This document shows positions 62,487 through 64,000 of a stretch of DNA of 64,000 bases, piece by piece. The notes under the pieces were generated by a model. That model was given only the letters and a program-made list of their open reading frames with translations. It did not search any database and had not been told where the DNA came from. Position numbers and translations under genes: made by a program. The stretch is from Rhizobium sp. R634 (GTDB lineage Bacteria > Pseudomonadota > Alphaproteobacteria > Rhizobiales > Rhizobiaceae). The stretch is taken from contig NZ_LOKW01000001.1 in NCBI RefSeq assembly GCF_002211305.1, positions 310,001-374,000 of the forward strand, read 5' to 3'. Numbering within the stretch: the first letter of the stretch is position 1; every line of letters starts with the position of its first letter.

Positions 62487-63386
62487 CTATGCGGATTTCA
62501 GCTTTTCGCCATGCGCCTCAACCGTGGCGCCCAGATTTGTCTCATGGCAGTTCCGGTAGAACGCCAATGTATCCGAAGGCATGTCTTCGGGAATGGCAAT
62601 GAAGTCTTCGAGCCTGAACCCGCTTGCACTGCCGAGGTGCGGGTCCGTAAGCCGGCTCTCGCTCAAATGACCGACGCGATAGGCCAGAGCTTCGAAATAG
62701 GCGAGGTTTTCAACGACCGTCGAAGGAGAGCACGTCCTGCCATGTGCAGGGATGACCAGCTTCGCATCAAGGTCGCGGATACGCTCCAGCGAGGAGCGGA
62801 TCAGGCGAAGATCATCCGCACTTCTGCTCCAGACCTCAGGAACGGGATATTCGACGGCGTCGACGGCGAGGCAGACGCGCAGTTCCGGAATCCAGACGGA
62901 GAGATGGTCGGGCGTGTGCCCCGGCGTATGAATGAGTTCGAGCGTCAGATCGCCGCCGTTCAGAACCATCGAGCCAAAGAAGGTGATGTCGGGGCCGATA
63001 AGCTCCACACCGCGAAACCGCGCTTCCTCGCCCGCCTTGTCCCGCAGGATCTGCCGTGTCGCGGGATCGCGCAGGCGGTCGAGGGCCGCGGCATGCGCAA
63101 TGATCGGAGCACGCCCTGCAATGGCGGCATTTCCCCAGAAATGATCCCAATCCATATGAGAGTTCACGACGATCAGCGGGCGATCCTCTGCCTTTCCCTC
63201 CAGCAGATCCAAGGCTGTCCGGCATAGCTCGGGCGTGCCGAGCGTATCGATCAGCACGTTGAACCTTTCGGTCCTGACAAACACGGCATCCACTTCGTCT
63301 CCCGCCCTGACGATCACGATCCGTTCGTCGAGTCCGGGATAGGAGCACAATTCTATCGATGGATTCACGTCCGGTGGCCTTTGCAT
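62487..63386 (-). CDS. Metallo-beta-lactamase-fold hydrolase
   Basis: A 299-residue protein with the MBL fold. The first metal motif reads SHMDWDH (H77, D79, D81, H82), so Asp stands at the second ligand position of the classic H-x-H-x-D-H; the rest is normal with GHTPDH (155-160), AVDAVEY (D175) and IPAHGRTC. Such proteins include glyoxalase II-like thioesterases, quorum-sensing lactonases and other hydrolases. No signal peptide. It lies upstream of the APH-type gene with a 25-base gap, same strand. The substrate is not evident. Confidence 0.9.
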   Translation of the reverse strand: MQRPPDVNPSIELCSYPGLDERIVIVRAGDEVDAVFVRTERFNVLIDTLGTPELCRTALDLLEGKAEDRPLIVVNSHMDWDHFWGNAAIAGRAPIIAHAAALDRLRDPATRQILRDKAGEEARFRGVELIGPDITFFGSMVLNGGDLTLELIHTPGHTPDHLSVWIPELRVCLAVDAVEYPVPEVWSRSADDLRLIRSSLERIRDLDAKLVIPAHGRTCSPSTVVENLAYFEALAYRVGHLSESRLTDPHLGSASGFRLEDFIAIPEDMPSDTLAFYRNCHETNLGATVEAHGEKLKSA

Positions 63387-63417
63387 AATTGCGAGAATTT
63401 CATCAATATCTCAAATT

Positions 63418-63555
63418 TCAGTCTGCTTCCTCTACGGACGGGCAGGTTTCCGCTCCGCCGGTACATGCACATCCCACCGCCTCATCGACGCTCCAGGAGG
63501 CGAGGCACGCGACGCAGACCGGCAGGGTCGTTATGAAGAATATCGGTCGAAGCAT
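63418..63555 (-). CDS. Possible small Cys-rich secreted peptide (45 residues)
   Basis: A short frame not overlapping any other gene. ATG 63555 has GGAG eight bases upstream. The peptide starts with a hydrophobic stretch (MLRPIFFITTLPVCVACLA) and continues with CAC-TGGAETC, five Cys in 45 residues. It ends 31 bases before the metallo-hydrolase start on the same strand. It could be a small exported or membrane peptide, or chance. No homologue known to me. Confidence 0.25.
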   Translation of the reverse strand: MLRPIFFITTLPVCVACLASWSVDEAVGCACTGGAETCPSVEEAD

Positions 63556-63733
63556 TGCCGGCTCTCCAGCGCTCGAAAATTCCGGATCGGAAGAGTCAGA
63601 GGATCTTTTATCGTATGGCGAGAATATCGCTACCGGCAAATCAGGCGGCATCAGTGCGGTTGAGCAGGCTCGCGCTAGATGCTGCCCGCGATGCCCATGC
63701 AGCCGTGAATTGACGGGTTGAGTGGAACAACCT

Positions 63734-63773
63734 CCGCCAAAGGAAGTTTGCCTGAAAAGCAAACTCGAGGCGG
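63734..63773. other. Hairpin upstream of the GH13 gene
   Basis: AGTTTGC (63745-63751) and GCAAACT (63759-63765) form a perfect inner stem, extended by CCGCC (63734-63738) and GGCGG (63769-63773). It ends 33 bases before the GTG start of the last gene. It may be a leader structure or a terminator-like element; the rest of the 63556-63806 gap shows nothing clear. Confidence 0.4.
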
Positions 63774-63806
63774 CGGCCGATGTTATTATCTGCGAAGCAG
63801 GGTGCG

Positions 63807-64000
63807 GTGAGCACCCCACCCAGGATCTATTATGTCAATCCGCTGCTTCTCCAGGGCATCGATGCATGGCGCGAGGTATTCGACCATGCCGCCGATACCG
63901 GTTTCGACCATGTGCTGACGGCGCCCCTGTTCGACCGGGGTAGGGAATGCAGCATCTTTTCCTCTCAAGACTTCGATCGCCTCGATCCTGAACTGCAGCT
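63807..64000 (+). CDS. GH13-like alpha-glucan enzyme, possibly GlgE-type maltosyltransferase (partial)
   Basis: The last gene runs off the right edge; 64 codons are visible from GTG 63807. The residues PRIYYVNPLLLQGIDAWREV, then AADTGFDHVLTAPLFDRGRE and DFDRLDPEL, resemble the first beta-strand/helix of the catalytic barrel of GH13 proteins in the maltosyltransferase/alpha-amylase group found in alphaproteobacteria. The family call is from pattern memory on a short fragment, and the precise activity cannot be told. Preceded by a hairpin at 63734-63773. Confidence 0.6.
   Translation, partial: MSTPPRIYYVNPLLLQGIDAWREVFDHAADTGFDHVLTAPLFDRGRECSIFSSQDFDRLDPELQ

Noticed and set aside
63389-63721. 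A 110-codon plus-strand frame
   Set aside because: No ribosome-binding site and no recognisable pattern; it overlaps the better-supported small frame on the other strand only as its complement.

Overview
The window looks like part of an alphaproteobacterial genome of the Rhizobium/Agrobacterium group. DNA is GC-rich, there are many sugar and amine ABC transporters each with its own LacI, GntR, LysR or AraC-type regulator, there are three chemoreceptors, a BetB of the rhizobial type, and intergenic palindromic repeats of a kind common in rhizobia. I saw no rRNA, tRNA, CRISPR array, phage module or insertion sequence. The content suits an accessory catabolic region of a chromosome or large replicon, but the replicon cannot be told from sequence alone.

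Layout. 1-4.9 kb: an acidic-glycan locus with two ABC permeases and a GH88-like hydrolase (cut by the window edge) on the minus strand, divergent from a heparinase II/III-like lyase and a discoidin-like protein. 4.9-6.5 kb: a GlxA-type AraC regulator and an isochorismatase-fold hydrolase. 6.7-8.7 kb: a TctD/TctE-like two-component system. 8.9-12.8 kb: a NitT/TauT-type ABC transporter with an FCD-type GntR regulator. 12.9-18.5 kb: LacI regulator, divergent GH29 alpha-L-fucosidase, and a sugar ABC transporter without its own ATPase; two identical palindromes mark the likely operators. 18.7-21.8 kb: a periplasmic sugar-binding protein beside a chemoreceptor. 21.9-24.1 kb: MDR oxidoreductase and divergent LysR. 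24.1-30.9 kb: a choline/betaine-like catabolic cluster (LysR, HIBADH-like dehydrogenase, ProX-like binding protein, GMC oxidoreductase, cupin, BetB).

31.0-40.6 kb: a pectin/rhamnogalacturonan-oligosaccharide locus with a binding protein divergent from a six-gene operon (840-aa uncharacterised protein, GH105-like, GH28-like, ABC ATPase, two permeases), again with paired palindromes in the divergent promoter. 41.2-44.2 kb: chemoreceptor and LacI regulator. 44.2-44.7 kb: a noncoding stretch with stacked long inverted repeats. 44.7-50.6 kb: TetR regulator and an RND efflux operon with two lipoprotein adaptors. 50.8-53.5 kb: lipoprotein alpha/beta hydrolase and an NCS1 permease. 53.6-56.6 kb: a fused SerC-like/SerA-like enzyme. 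56.8-60.5 kb: third chemoreceptor, a DUF4272 protein and a DUF1778/GNAT toxin-antitoxin pair. 60.6-64 kb: CorA, an APH-type phosphotransferase, a metallo-beta-lactamase-fold hydrolase and the start of a GH13 protein.

Common theme: the glycan-cleaving enzymes (heparinase-like, 840-aa protein, GH105, GH28, GH29) show no signal peptide. The inferred strategy is to import oligosaccharides intact through ABC transporters and cleave them in the cytoplasm. The only MsmK/UgpC-type sugar ATPase in the window (37448-38554) may also energise transporter gene sets that lack one. Most promising for follow-up are the SerC-SerA-like fusion, the 840-aa protein, the binding-protein/chemoreceptor pair, the toxin with a Trp at the expected catalytic Tyr, and the nested inverted repeats near 44.5 kb.
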